From Galaxea fascicularis (lineage: Eukaryota > Cnidaria > Anthozoa > Scleractinia > Euphylliidae), in assembly GCA_948470475.1 (NCBI GenBank), contig OX419343.1, positions 3,252,333-3,316,332 on the forward strand: 64,000 nt of DNA. The letters run 5' to 3'. How positions within the stretch are numbered: position 1 is the stretch's first letter; each line of letters starts with the position of its first letter. Below, piece by piece: positions 26,277 through 36,713 of this stretch. Made by a program: the position numbers and the translations under genes. The notes under the pieces were generated by a model that searched no databases, had not been told where the DNA came from, and saw only the letters and a program-made list of their open reading frames with translations.

Positions 26277-26542
26277 ATAAATAAATAAATAAATGAATAC
26301 TTAATTGACCACTCCCCTAAAGGGGCTTTTCAGGGCCAATGAAACAAATAATACAAATGAAAACAACAGAGTTAAGAATCCCAACTAGCGGGAGGCAGCC
26401 AGTTGGCAATTTACAAGGATGACCGAGGAGTTGAACCAGGCACTCACCCAGAACAACTCCACCTAGTGGCCAGAGTTGGATTTGAACCCGGGTCACTGCA
26501 TTGAAAACCAGTGCCCTAAACCACTCGGCCATCCTGCCTCCA
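26277..26542 (-). mobile_element. tRNA-derived SINE (about 265 bp)
   Basis: On the minus strand it starts ggaggcaggatggccgagtgg, a tRNA Ser/Leu-like head. The Pol III A box TGGCCGAGTGG lies at 26521-26531 and the B box GGTTCAAATCC at 26478-26488. After about 200 bp of unrelated body it ends in an ATTT-repeat tail (26277-26297). The apparent 82-aa reading frame here is the SINE itself. It is not a functional tRNA because the sequence after the B box does not pair with the acceptor stem. Confidence 0.85.
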
Positions 26543-26572
26543 TGTAGAAAAATCACCCAAATCATGTATAAA

Positions 26573-27911
26573 CAGGGTTGGACACTTAATTTTGAGAGTA
26601 TTCGCCATTCAGGTAAGTGACCCTCACCCCCCCCCCCCCCTGCCTCGCAATGTCGTCCGGCACATGGCCAGTGCTCAAAACTAACGGTCGTTCACTCATC
26701 AAAAACGAGTAAATTGTACCGCGGAACGAGTGAGAATTGCAATAACTCTTACTTTTGGACGAGTATGCAGTTTCTTGTCTTCATCTGTTTTGCAGTTTAT
26801 GAGTTTTAAGTCAATAAAAACAACTGTTAAACATATGCTTTGTCTTCATTTTCAAACGTGCAAAGACGCATGCCATGATGCCATTTTGAAAATGGAGAGA
26901 AACTGGTTCGAGCAAACACTTTCTAACATCCGCAGTAGATAGCAGCATGGTGGGAAAATGCTTTTCTTGGAAAAATTGCAGCTCGCCGCTGTTTTTCTTT
27001 GCTTGGCTATTTTAAAGGAACAGAGCAAAGTAAAAGCGAAGATGCAGAAGCTTCAACAACCACAAGCTGTGATGATTCTGAGCCAAAAGCCAAAAAAGCC
27101 AAAAAGGAAAGGGCTTTCAAGGAAGCATGGAGAAAGGAATTTGAGTGGCTGATGTACGACAATCAAGCAGGGAAAATGTTCTGCCAATATTGCCTAGATT
27201 TTCCAAACAACAAAAACAAGCAATCTTCATTTTGTAGCGGGAGTCAAGAGATAGATATTATGGTACTGACAATATCAGGAGATAGATGTACTGTATTCTT
27301 CCGAGTGAATGAATCAAAACAATATATGGGACCAGTTAGATTCCTTTCAGGACCACTGAAAATATCCTACTACTTGTCCCAGGAAAACCATTTCAAAAAG
27401 TTAGTTTCAAGCACTGTTGGCAGACCAAGGACCAAGGATTATCCAAGGATTATTACTTCAATGAAAAATTCTATTTAAAGACCTCAAACCCCAAGAAAAC
27501 ACAATGGAGACTCTTACTTTATATTTCATATAGTTTTGTATTGATGAATCTTCATGAGATCCCTGCAGTTTGCAAGTAAATGCGTCTGTTCTTCTCGGGA
27601 GCTGTGATCACTGATGGCTCGATAGTGACCAGCAGTATCACTTTATACAAGTACATGTGTTATGTAATTAACACTAACAGGAGGCCATATTATGTTGCCT
27701 TTCAGCGCCAATTTACTAGACAGTTTGGAATGTAAAACTTTGCAAAATAGAAATGGAAAGTTTATGGAATTTTCTCAGCAAATATTATCTAAATAATTTC
27801 TTGGCGACGAAAATTGCACTTGTCAAACAGGCGAGTGATCGATGATTTGCGCTCGCCCAACACTTAAGACACTCGCCTGGGTGAGCAGGCGAGTGCTAAT
27901 GTCCAATCCTG
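26573..27911 (+). mobile_element. Decayed hAT-like DNA transposon, 1.34 kb, with terminal inverted repeats
   Basis: The ends are CAGGGTTGGACACTTAA at the left and the reverse complement CAGGATTGGACATTAGCA at the right, an imperfect terminal inverted repeat of roughly 15 bp starting with the CAGGG common in hAT elements. The flanks share only TAAA, so a clean 8-bp target duplication is not visible. Inside is a reading frame with a zinc-finger segment (separate entry). No DDE transposase core is seen, so it is a truncated, non-autonomous copy. The hAT assignment is by end sequence and the zinc finger and is inferred. Confidence 0.6.
26999..27478 (+). pseudogene. Zinc-finger domain fragment of a hAT-type transposase / ZNF862-like protein
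   Basis: The open frame has a Lys-rich nuclear-localisation-like stretch (EPKAKKAKKERAF). It continues FKEAWRKEFEWLMYDNQAGK and MFCQYCLDF, matching the start of TTF-type/ZNF862-like zinc fingers found in hAT transposases and their domesticated relatives. After residue about 80 (near 27240) the similarity to that pattern stops and the frame runs on without a recognised domain. There is no in-frame ATG at the start; tattttaaag at 27008-27017 could be a splice acceptor. It lies inside the CAGGG-ended element, so it is read as the broken N-terminus of its transposase. Confidence 0.5.
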
Positions 27912-27951
27912 TAAAATTATTACATTTCCCAAGGAAATCCAATACATTATC

Positions 27952-28119
27952 CAGGGCTGTGCTCTAGCGACGCCCGGTCGCCCTTGGAGACTTACTTTTG
28001 CCACTGGGTGACCAGGAAATAATATTTAGTTTTCGCACCAAACTTACATGCTGGGCGCCCTGGATTTCAAAGGTTTAGAGGTTTGGGCACCCAACTACTT
28101 TTCTTAGAGCACAGCCTTG
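27952..28119. mobile_element. hAT-like MITE, 168 bp, flanked by ATTATC
   Basis: Terminal repeats CAGGGCTGTGCTCTA and, from the other strand, CAAGGCTGTGCTCTA. ATTATC is present directly before (27946-27951) and after (28120-28125), a clean candidate target site duplication. The interior has no coding capacity. Confidence 0.8.
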
Positions 28120-28125
28120 ATTATC

Positions 28126-28849
28126 TGAGCATAATTTCCTAAACAAAAACAATATCAGTACTGTATTAAGGTAAAATACCTTGATTTTGCCCCTTTACTG
28201 GTTTCAAGAAGCATTGCCCTGCATGGTTTGAAATACTCTTCAACCTTCTCAGAAAGCTAAGGCATCTCTCTCCCTTTTCACTCTCAAGCTACATACACAA
28301 TATTTGATCTTTCTGATTCTTCAAGTTCTGATTGCCAGGAAAACTTGATTCTGATTTCTACCATGTCAACAGAAAAGCAAACACAATTGCTGTATGCAAA
28401 TACCACAAAGTCCCCTGTCGAAAAAAATACAACAAAAATCAAAGCCAAATTTTAAAATACTTTAATCTTAAAATCAAAACATTTTAACAATCCAATTCCA
28501 TGCTTTTGACTTACATTGGCAAGTTCACTGATTTTGGGGAGTTTTAAAAACATCTGTAGCGCAAACACCAATTTGTAAACAAAAGTCTGTGTATTCATAA
28601 AGCTGGTTTCAGTTGTGTTACAGTGTAACTCTGACCCTATCCACTTTTATGGGGGTACTCTAGAATAGGAACACTGGGAATAGATCATTAAAATGATTCA
28701 TCTGAAAACTCCTAATAAAATTAGTATCCCTCTACAACACAGACAACTGTATTGCACAAACACCTGAATCCATTTCTCTGGTATTCTCTTTCATGATTGA
28801 ATGAGATTAAACCATGTTACTTTGATCAAAATTCCCCAAGCACCAGTTG
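28126..28849. other. No gene seen
   Basis: AT-rich spacer between a MITE and a SINE; no repeat or ORF recognised. Confidence 0.5.
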
Positions 28850-29400
28850 GTTCAGTTGATAGCAGCAGCAGATTGTTGAGCAGAGGGTTGCAGGTTCAAA
28901 CCCTAAGACTGCACCTCAAACCAGAATCTAATAATAGGTAACATCATGCTGGCTGCACACTCAACATCCACATGTACATGTACATGTACATGTCAGGGTT
29001 CTCAGTAGTTTTTTTGTCAGACGGCCCAGAAATACTTATAGGCGGCCAAACTTCAGCCCGGAGGCACACAAAGGCAAATATCATAGCCAGCACAGGCGGC
29101 TACTTTCGTCTTGACAGGCAGCGGAATTCGCCGGTTGCCGGCTACTACTGAGAACCCTGCATGTACATGTACAGTACCTCAGTTCAGATGATTGTGTCAC
29201 TGAGGAGTGACATTAAACTGTTGGTCTCATGTTGTCCTTCATATGCAAAAACTTGAGGGGGGCATAAAAGAACAATAATTGGCACACTTATTGAAAAGAG
29301 CAGGGAACAATCCTGCTGTTGTGATCTGTCCTCATGATTACATATCATGACTTGTAGCAATCTCACTTGCGGCTGGGTGGAAACTTACAGTGAAAATTGA
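28850..29400 (+). mobile_element. tRNA-headed SINE copy, interrupted by a MITE
   Basis: Left part 28850-28993 has the ttggttcagttgatagcag head, a GGTTCAAACCC B box and catcatgctggctgcacact. The right part from 29160 resumes with ctcagttcagatgattgtgtc and ggcataaaagaac. The 166-bp MITE at 28994-29159 sits between, so the SINE is older than that MITE. Confidence 0.75.
28994..29159. mobile_element. hAT-like MITE, 166 bp, inserted in a SINE
   Basis: Perfect 15-bp terminal inverted repeats CAGGGTTCTCAGTAG and CTACTGAGAACCCTG. CATGT flanks both sides, though the flank is itself an ACATGT repeat, so the exact duplication length is ambiguous. It splits the SINE at 28850-29400. Confidence 0.82.
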
Positions 29401-29940
29401 ATAGGAGGTAGTACATGTATGTATATGTAAAGGACTGCATGTGTGAAGCATTTGTTCTAAGCTTGTATCTTCCTGGCATACTGTAAAATACCAGTTAAAA
29501 GTGCTCTTTAGAATCAGCCTCTTTTCTTTTTCTCTTCTTTCCTGCTTTCTGACAAAGTTTTTATGATTTAATTAAATTACGCTTGCTGCGAACTGTAAAT
29601 CTTTCTTCCCAGTACGAAAAGGCACGTCGGTAAAACTGAGTTTAGCTCGTTGAGCACCACGTGGGCCCTTTAACAGCACAGTGCAAGAACCTGAGCAAAG
29701 CTCGGCATGGTAGCATCGTATCAGCAGTCAATTATCAATAGTAATTTCTATTCGGAACTTACCGATGTTACCGTAACCCTCAGTTAGTTTTGAAACGTTC
29801 TGGAACCTTCGTTGTCGTCCTAGTTTCGAAATAATCCTTTCGTGGTCAGTTTGCGAGCATCACCAACGAACCAGGACAAAAATCCCAGTTTTCGCGCTCG
29901 GAACAAACGCTACGTAATGTAAGAATCATCGTACGGTCGC

Positions 29941-30186
29941 GTTCTTGGTGCAGGCTCTGGGGGATTGGAAATCAGCCAAAATTTTTCCCATCTCAGCTCC
30001 TTGGCGCAATCGTTCAGAGACAGTAGTCCTGCAAACAGTAATGTACCGCAGCACAACCAAAGATTTCAGACACCGTCATCAAGGGACAGCAGTCTAAATA
30101 ATGGAAGGGTGCTAGAAAATCTCAGAAGCCGTCTGTTTGCACCCTACACGTGTGTGGTCTCGAGAACAATGAACATGCAGTCAGCC
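29941..30186 (+). other. Unassigned open frame, possible exon
   Basis: An open frame begins after a possible acceptor (cttggtgcag at 29943-29952). It reads ...LEISQNFSHLSSLAQSFRDS..., then Ser/Asn/Gln-rich sequence and LENLRSRLFAPYT, before running into a dispersed repeat at 30187. The composition is protein-like but I recognise no domain and see no ATG-initiated gene model. Confidence 0.25.
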
Positions 30187-30275
30187 TCTTGCCTGCAAAC
30201 AGGCTCTCCGTATGGGTTATTCCGAGATTTGCTTTCTCATGGCGCGCGGTCAAAAGCTAGGGGATTGGCTAGGGG
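30187..30275 (+). repeat. Dispersed repeat (copy 3, inverted)
   Basis: ttgcctgcaaacaggctctc, gggttattccgagatttgct and gcgcgcggtcaaaagctagg are the reverse complement of parts of the copies at 404-870. Confidence 0.7.
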
Positions 30276-31232
30276 ATCGCGCTCGGTTGGAAATCGACTT
30301 CGAATCGGATTTCGTTCGTAACGTTACCGAGCTCGGTGAACTCGTTGCCTTCAAATTTTTCATGGGCGTGGGGTGGTGGAACGGGGAAACATTCCTGTTT
30401 GTTTTTCTCAATATATGTGGCCAAAATCTCATTTCCCCAGACCATACAGTCGAGCAGTAAAACAGTTTGCTAATTACTAGGAAATTTAGGTTTATGTACA
30501 GTACATCAAATGAAAAGCGTCTGCTGCTGTGACTAATATATACTTTTTTTTTCAAGTTAATGTTACATATTTTCTTATTACTGTTAAAAGTAATAAACAT
30601 GATATTGATGAAAACATTTTTAACCCTAGCACTTTATTAATTTGGAAAAGGCAAGTTAGACCACAACTAGACTCCAATAAGGGTCTCAGGGAGCCTTGAA
30701 ATTACATGAACCAGAGAAAACGGCGGAAAAAAAAAAAAAAAAAAAAAAAACCCTAGCACTTTATTAATTTGGAAAAGGCAAGTTAGACCACAACTAGACT
30801 CCAATAAGGGTCTCAGGGAGCCTTGAAATTACATGAACCAGAGAAAACGGCGGAAAGAAAAAAATAGAGCCAAGGATGTAAAAATAAAACAAAACGAACA
30901 GAAACAGAAACCAAAAACGGGATGGCTCATAACTTTGTTTATTATAAAATACTACAGTGCAGATACGTTGGCCAATTTCGCATCCTTTAAAACAGGGCCA
31001 ACCTCTATTTTCGACCAGTTGATACACTTTCGAGGTCCGAAGGAACAAAACAAGAACGGGGATTTCTGGGGAAATGAGATTTTGGCCACATATATTGAGA
31101 AAAACAAACAGGAATGTTTCCCCGTTCCACTACCCCTCCCCCATGGAAAATTTGAAGGCAACGAGTTCACCGAGCTCGGTAACGTTACGAACGAAATCAG
31201 ATTCGAAGTCGATTTCCAATCGAGCGCGATCA
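30270..31232. repeat. Long inverted repeat, two arms of about 165 bp, spacer about 630 bp
   Basis: The left arm 30273-30437 (gatcgcgctcggttggaaat ... ctcatttccccag) is matched by the inverted arm 31067-31232 with roughly 95% identity. The spacer holds an exact 106-bp duplication. Reading frames across both arms are mirror images of each other and show no known domain. Nature uncertain: a foldback transposon or an inverted duplication. Confidence 0.8.
30624..30856. repeat. Exact 106-bp direct duplication separated by poly(A)
   Basis: ccctagcactttattaattt through gagaaaacggcgg at 30624-30729 is repeated without change at 30751-30856, offset 127 bp, joined by an A run of about 24. It may be a very recent duplication or an assembly error around the homopolymer. 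Confidence 0.88.
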
Positions 31233-31469
31233 ATAGAAATCGAGCTCGCTTCGTCCATTGCGTTGGTCAACCGAGCTCGTAAAGAGTGTCGAGCTTAAAA
31301 GATGTAAATCGAGTTCGCTTGGCTAGGATCGTGCTCGTGAAGGATCTCGAGCTCGAGACACCCAAACCGAGCTCACTTTCTCAGAAATATAGAGTGACCC
31401 AAATCATGTACAGGTTGTTGAGCGAGCTTGAAAACGTAAAATCGACCTCGGTTGCGCAGAAACATAACT

Positions 31470-32420
31470 TGATCCCATTTATACTCACTTATATTCACGC
31501 ATACTCACTTGCCTTCATTTATACTCACCTGCCTTCATTTGTACTCACATTCAGTTGTACTCACTAACACTCACTTATACTCACTTGCCTTCATTACTCA
31601 CTTGTATTCATTTATACTCACCTGCCTTCATTTCCACTCACTTACGCTCACTTACAATAACTTGCCTTCATTTGTACCCACTTTCATTCACTTGTACTCA
31701 CTTACCGTCACTCATACTCACTTTCATTCACTTTTACTGTTTTACCGTCACTCATACTCACTTTCATTCACTTGTACTCACTTGCCGTCATTCATACGCA
31801 CTTTCCTTGACTCGTACTCACTTACCGTCACTCATACGCAAATTCATTCACTTTTACCCTTTTACCGTCACTCATAGTCACTATCATTCACTTGTATATT
31901 ACGTCCTCACTTACCGTCACTGATAGGCAATTTCATTCACTTTTAATTTACTCACTTTCAGTCACTCATACGCAATTTCATTCACCTTTACTCACTTACC
32001 GTCACTCATACGCAATTTCATTCACCTTTCCTTCTCTCGCACTCACTTTCTTGCACTGAAACTCACTTTCCTTCACTTGCACTCACTTTGCTTCACTTGT
32101 ACTCACACACTGTCACTCATATCATGACTTCCGTTCACACATACTCACTTTCCTTCACTCGTACTCATGCACTTACCGTCACTCATACGCAATTTCATTC
32201 ACTTTTACTCACTTATCGTCACTCATACGCAATTTCATTCACTTGTGCTCACTATCCGTCATTCATACGCACTTTCCTTCACTTATGCTCACTTGCCGTC
32301 ATTCATACGCACTTTCCTTTACTTGTACTTACTCTGCTTCACTTGTGCTCACTTTGCTTAACTTGTACTCACTTTCCTTCAGTTGCGTAAAACTCACTCA
32401 TTTTCACTAACTTTCCTTCA
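31470..32420. repeat. Degenerate minisatellite, about 20-bp unit, TACTCACTTGCCTTCATTTA-like
   Basis: Roughly 45 diverged units of a 20-bp motif, often split as two 10-bp halves (tactcactt, ccttcattt). Unit length varies. The His/Ser/Leu-rich frames over it (up to 122 aa) are repeat translations, not proteins. Confidence 0.9.
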
Positions 32421-32669
32421 GTCTTACAAACAGCTCTCCCATACTAAATAAACGGAAATTTAGACTAGAGAAACTAGGACGAGTTTTCCATACTGAGAAC
32501 GCACAAACCTTCTAAACCTAATGCACGATCTCAGCATTTAAAACTCTTCCTTATCCCCTTCCTTGCACTGCTAACTATATTTCCGAAGTTAGTCTCGGAC
32601 CGATACCCATATAAAGTCAAGAAATCTGCAATCATCTCGGGTTTACTTAGAATCGGACTTCAGCTTTGA

Positions 32670-33012
32670 GTAAACACAAGTCCGTACAAGTGAGGTTAAG
32701 TGCACAAGAGTGAACGCAAGTGCGTATATGTGAAGTTAAATGCGTATGAGCGATGCTAAGTGTTGGTAGGTGAGGTTAGTTCGTACCTGAAGAGAAACAG
32801 TTGATGATAAGTGCAAGTAGGAGGAGGAAAGTGCGTACAGGTGAAGGAAAGAGAGTACAAGTAAAGGAAAGTACACATGAGTGACTGTAAGTGAGTACAA
32901 GTGAAGCAAAGTGAGTACAAGTGAAGGAATGAGTATAAGTGAATGTACGTGAGTACAAATGAAGAGAAGTGAATATAATTGTAGGTATGTGCGTGTTAGT
33001 GGAGGTAGGTAC
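32670..33012. repeat. Same minisatellite in opposite orientation
   Basis: gtgagtacaagtgaagcaaa and similar units are the reverse complement of the motif at 31470-32420; about 250 bp of unrelated DNA separates the two blocks. Confidence 0.85.
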
Positions 33013-33204
33013 ATTTGTCAGTTGGTGTATTCATATATGTAGGATTGTAATGTATTAGTGCCTTATATGTGGGCTAGCATGACGTTCTTGCCTAGAACTT
33101 CCTATGTGCCAAATGTTGGTCCAGTGCCATTCTTCTGGCCTGTGATATATATCATGAAAAAAGCATTTTTTGCCAATAAGGCCTTAATCTACTTGAGAAA
33201 CGGA

Positions 33205-33425
33205 GTTGATAATGTAAATTGGCCACAGTAGAAACGATTCAAAACTTGACTTTTCGAGCGCTTGCCCTTCGTCTAAGGAAATCGATATTTATGGTCTATA
33301 AACACGACGGTGGAACTAAGCTATTGGCGGGAACAGAGGAGAATTTAAGGAGAAATTAATTGTTTGAAAAAGCGTTGAGAGAGCCCGAAGCTTTCCAGAC
33401 GCGGTCAGTGATTGGAGAACGAAAC
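33205..33425 (-). mobile_element. Penelope-like element terminal fragment with hammerhead-like core
   Basis: gtaaattggccacagtag and the next 60 bp match a second copy at 36531. On the minus strand 33251-33277 reads AGACGAAGGGCAAGCGCTC followed directly by GAAAA. The stem II pair GGGC/GCTC, the GA.GA element and the GAAA box of the hammerhead ribozyme are visible, but the 5' CTGANGA core is altered at two positions. Hammerhead motifs in Penelope-like retroelement termini are established knowledge; the assignment here is inferred. No reverse transcriptase is present. Confidence 0.5.
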
Positions 33426-33873
33426 AATAGATGATGCAACACAAACTAGGATACCCCTAGCCCCGATGACAAAAAAAGCTACGGTTCATAGGGACCAATG
33501 AAAATAGAGGTCTAGAAAATCTACAGGATTACTCAAAGCGTTTGATACTTGGGGATTTAGGTGCCGAGTACAAAGATTCTTGCGCCTTCCGTGTTACTCA
33601 GTGACGTAAGGAAAGGTAGCAGATCGAGTTCAGTGCTTGATTGAAACTGATCAATAATAGGCAGTGAAATATTTCCAATATAATTTCACCAAGTGTTTTT
33701 TTTTTTGGAAGGCGTTCAAACAGTCATCTAAGTGTTGATTCTTAATGGCTGTCTACTCTACGGTCGCCATGTCCTTCACTTGCATCTTCATTCTTTAATC
33801 CGCAGTTCAAATATATAATTTTCAAATATTCCGCTCAAATTTATGATTTTCACATATTCAGAACTTGCCCCTG

Positions 33874-34006
33874 CTGTTCAAAGAACGGATAACTCTATCT
33901 AGTGGATAACTCGCTATCCGGTGGAAAAAGTATATCAGTTCCAATACATTTAATCCGCTGGATATCGACTTATCCGCTGAATAGAGTTATCCGCCCTTTG
34001 GCAACA
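33874..34006. mobile_element. Small foldback MITE
   Basis: Left ttcaaagaacggataactct and right, on the other strand, ccaaagggcggataactcta; the interior repeats ggataactc/ggataagtc motifs in inverted order. Length is about 133 bp; non-coding. Confidence 0.75.
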
Positions 34007-34624
34007 ACTGAGGCCTTATGACTCACAACACCAATAAGGACGACATCGAGATTTTTATTTGTAGTTGCAAATTACAAGAGAAAAGAAATTGCTTTCTGCA
34101 GCCAATGTAGTGACAGCTTTCTTGATACAGCATCGCCAAACAACACAACTAAAGTAGGATCTAACGATGTAACTGTAGGATGAAGTCCCTCTTTCAAGCA
34201 AGGAAGTGCAGTTCGCCAGTCTAGAAACGAGTAGGGGCCTTGCAACGAGGTTTTTAAAATTATAGATTGAAAAACATTGTTTCTTAGACATGAAAGAGCA
34301 TCTCAAAAATGGTCACCCTTCCGACTTTGAACTAGTTCAGTTTTGTAAGAGTTGGACAAAAGGTTTTTGTATGGAAATCGTGAACACTTTGTATGGTGAT
34401 CATGAGGAGGAACCGGCACTTTCCGACAAAGAGACATATGTATGCGGAGAAATTCTTAATTTTTCAATGCATGTTTTCTGGAGGCTTTTCAATCAAACGT
34501 GTTCAAACTTGCTAAAGCTACTAATTTTGAGGTGCCCTTTCATGTGGGAAGCCATTTGGTTCAATATGATTGGTTTTTAGTAAAGTTTGGATTACTGTCA
34601 CGTACTACCCTCTTAAAATAAATT

Positions 34625-34657
34625 TGATTGATTGATTGATTGATTGGTTGGTTGGTT
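34625..34657. repeat. (GATT)n / (GGTT)n microsatellite
   Basis: gattgattgattgattgatt then ggttggttggtt. Such tails often mark the 3' end of retroelements, but no element is recognised upstream. Confidence 0.9.
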
Positions 34658-35269
34658 CCCAGGCCTTTACTTGTTTCTAAAGTGGGCAATTATTTGCGAG
34701 ACACTGGGAAGACGTTGAAATTTGTTAAGCGTAATTTACAGTTGCCGAACTGATATTTTGTTCGTCCTCTTTCGTTCAGATCCAAGGTACGTCATAAATG
34801 TTAGGATTTTCATGAACTGTGGAGAAATTATATTAGAATGTAACAGTGAATAACATTTAAGAACAAATACAAATAACATAGAGCCTTATTTCCGGAATAA
34901 TTATTTATTTACCAAATAAAAGAGGAAGCAAACCTCTGAGGGTGTTACACTGGAGTGAGAGTAAATTTAGCCTGAGAACTTGAAACAAAAAACTTAATGC
35001 AAATTTAGCTTGTTTTTCCTGTTTTCGAACACCTTGCTTAAGTCTGCTTTTCCAAGCTTTAGAAGGAACAAATCTTCACCTTAGTAGACTCTGGTAAAAA
35101 CGTACTTAAGCTTCGATAGTTACAACAATGACCACTTCGACACATTCGTAAGGAAGGTTAAATTGAGGCTAGACTAAAGGGGACATTCTGTTTAAATTTG
35201 TGGGAAAATGGGGGTGAATTGAGAATGAAAGAAAGAAGGGAAGAAAAGGATGTACACATAATCCAGTTG

Positions 35270-35495
35270 TAGTCCGCCAACGGGCTCAGGGGGATCTTGT
35301 TCTTATGTTAACTAGTCCACATTAACACGAGAAAGACAGAGAAGTTTGTATCAAAACAAGGTCACCTCCAGCCTCGCTTCTACTCAAAGGCCAGGTTGCA
35401 AAGCTGTATGGGCTATTAGTTTCAGACGAGTGGACAATGGCCAGATAGTCCGCCACCACAACAAGATGCCCCTGAGCCCGTTGACGGACTAACTG
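35270..35495. mobile_element. Foldback repeat containing an arm of the 22.7-kb family
   Basis: gtccgccaacgggctcaggg at 35272 is matched in inverted orientation by ccctgagcccgttgacggac at 35470-35489. Between them lies a piece related to the 22.7-kb element. Upstream sequence (ggggtgaattgagaatgaaa, tgtacacataatccagttgt) is shared with 18.2 kb. Confidence 0.6.
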
Positions 35496-36530
35496 GAAAT
35501 GAATTATTGACCTATGAAGCCGACTTCGCAATAAATCCGTGGAAGATCGAAAAAGTGAATGACTAGCTAGGTTTGCACTGGGCAAATTAATTTTATCGAT
35601 GGGCCAGAGAAACGTTCGTAAAATATACTGCAAGCATGTTGTCTTTTGCGTAGCGTAGCTTGCAAATTTAAGGGTTCTGAAAATCTGGTCTGATCTGTAA
35701 TTCTTGATATCAACTAGATGATTAATAAAGGAAAAGAAATCTTGATCATACCTGTTCTCTTTCCACAAGCTCCATAACGGCATTGTTGTCGCCGAGAAAG
35801 CTCCGATGATGAAAATTTGTCGTCATGATTGTCTTTCTTCCGTTGAACTTTCGTCTGAACTCTGTCCGGGCTTAAAAATGGGAACAAATAGAGAACGGTA
35901 ATTGAATCAAGTTCGTTCGAGTGAAGAAGGTTCCCGAAGACGCCTGCCTTAATTTCATTAATTGCCAGGAAACATTTACCAGTAGTTATCCCCTCTCAGT
36001 TTTTGATTGTGCGCACCTTAAGTCAAAAGCTTCCAACGTCAGTCAATTAAAGGAACTGTTACACTAATGTATGCCCCCTTCACTTAAAAATCCCATTATA
36101 TATTTCAGAAACTGTTACGGTACCATGCCCAAGTCGCAAGCAGATAATCAAGGTCGAAATCCTTAGTTACAAAACTTTTGGCAGAATTTAAGCACCTTTA
36201 TGCTCAGTTTTCAAGTGTTAAGATTTTTCAACTCCATAAGCTTACAAGGGATAGTGCTAAGGACTTTTCAGTACCTTTTGTTAGGCCATTCATCGAACCG
36301 CTGTGCATCAAACCGGTTCCTATTGTACACGTCACCAATCTTAGATCTACTCAGCAACCGCTCCTTAAGAAGACCAGCCTCGTTAACATGAAGAACGAAG
36401 AAAAAGGAGGCTACACCGATCAGTAATTTGACGGACATTGATAGCATGGTGGCTGGCAAGTATCCAAAGTTCTTCACCTGAAACGAAAGGATACCAAATT
36501 ATACAATAATATAATAAATTATTAAACAAT

Positions 36531-36602
36531 AATGTAAATTGGCCACCGTAACTAGGGATTCTAAAAGCTGACGTTTCGAGCGTCAGCCCTTCGTAGGAGC
36601 AA
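36531..36602 (-). mobile_element. Second Penelope-like terminal fragment with decayed hammerhead core
   Basis: It shares gtaaattggccaccgta with the copy at 33205. The minus strand at 36568-36600 reads TACGAAGGGCTGACGCTC then GAAACGTCAGC, keeping the GGGC/GCTC stem II and GAAA but with CTGA of the core changed to CCTA. It is probably a non-cleaving relic. Confidence 0.45.
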
Positions 36603-36713
36603 ATTATATGTCGTTGAGATATTTGTTGCCACCAGCAAGGCATGAATACATGCAACTTATTTGCACATCTCGGAACTTGCACATCTCTGTAAACTTCAGA
36701 TTACCGGTTGAGA

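Noticed and set aside
26317..26565. 82-aa minus-strand ORF starting near MAEWFRAL
   Set aside because: It is the tRNA head and body of a SINE, a common false protein.
31286..32390. His/Ser/Leu-rich ORFs of up to 122 aa
   Set aside because: Translations of the TACTCACTT minisatellite, with several overlapping frames open at once.
35322..35783. 153-aa minus-strand ORF
   Set aside because: Its 3' half runs through a foldback repeat, and the rest has no domain or ATG-supported model.
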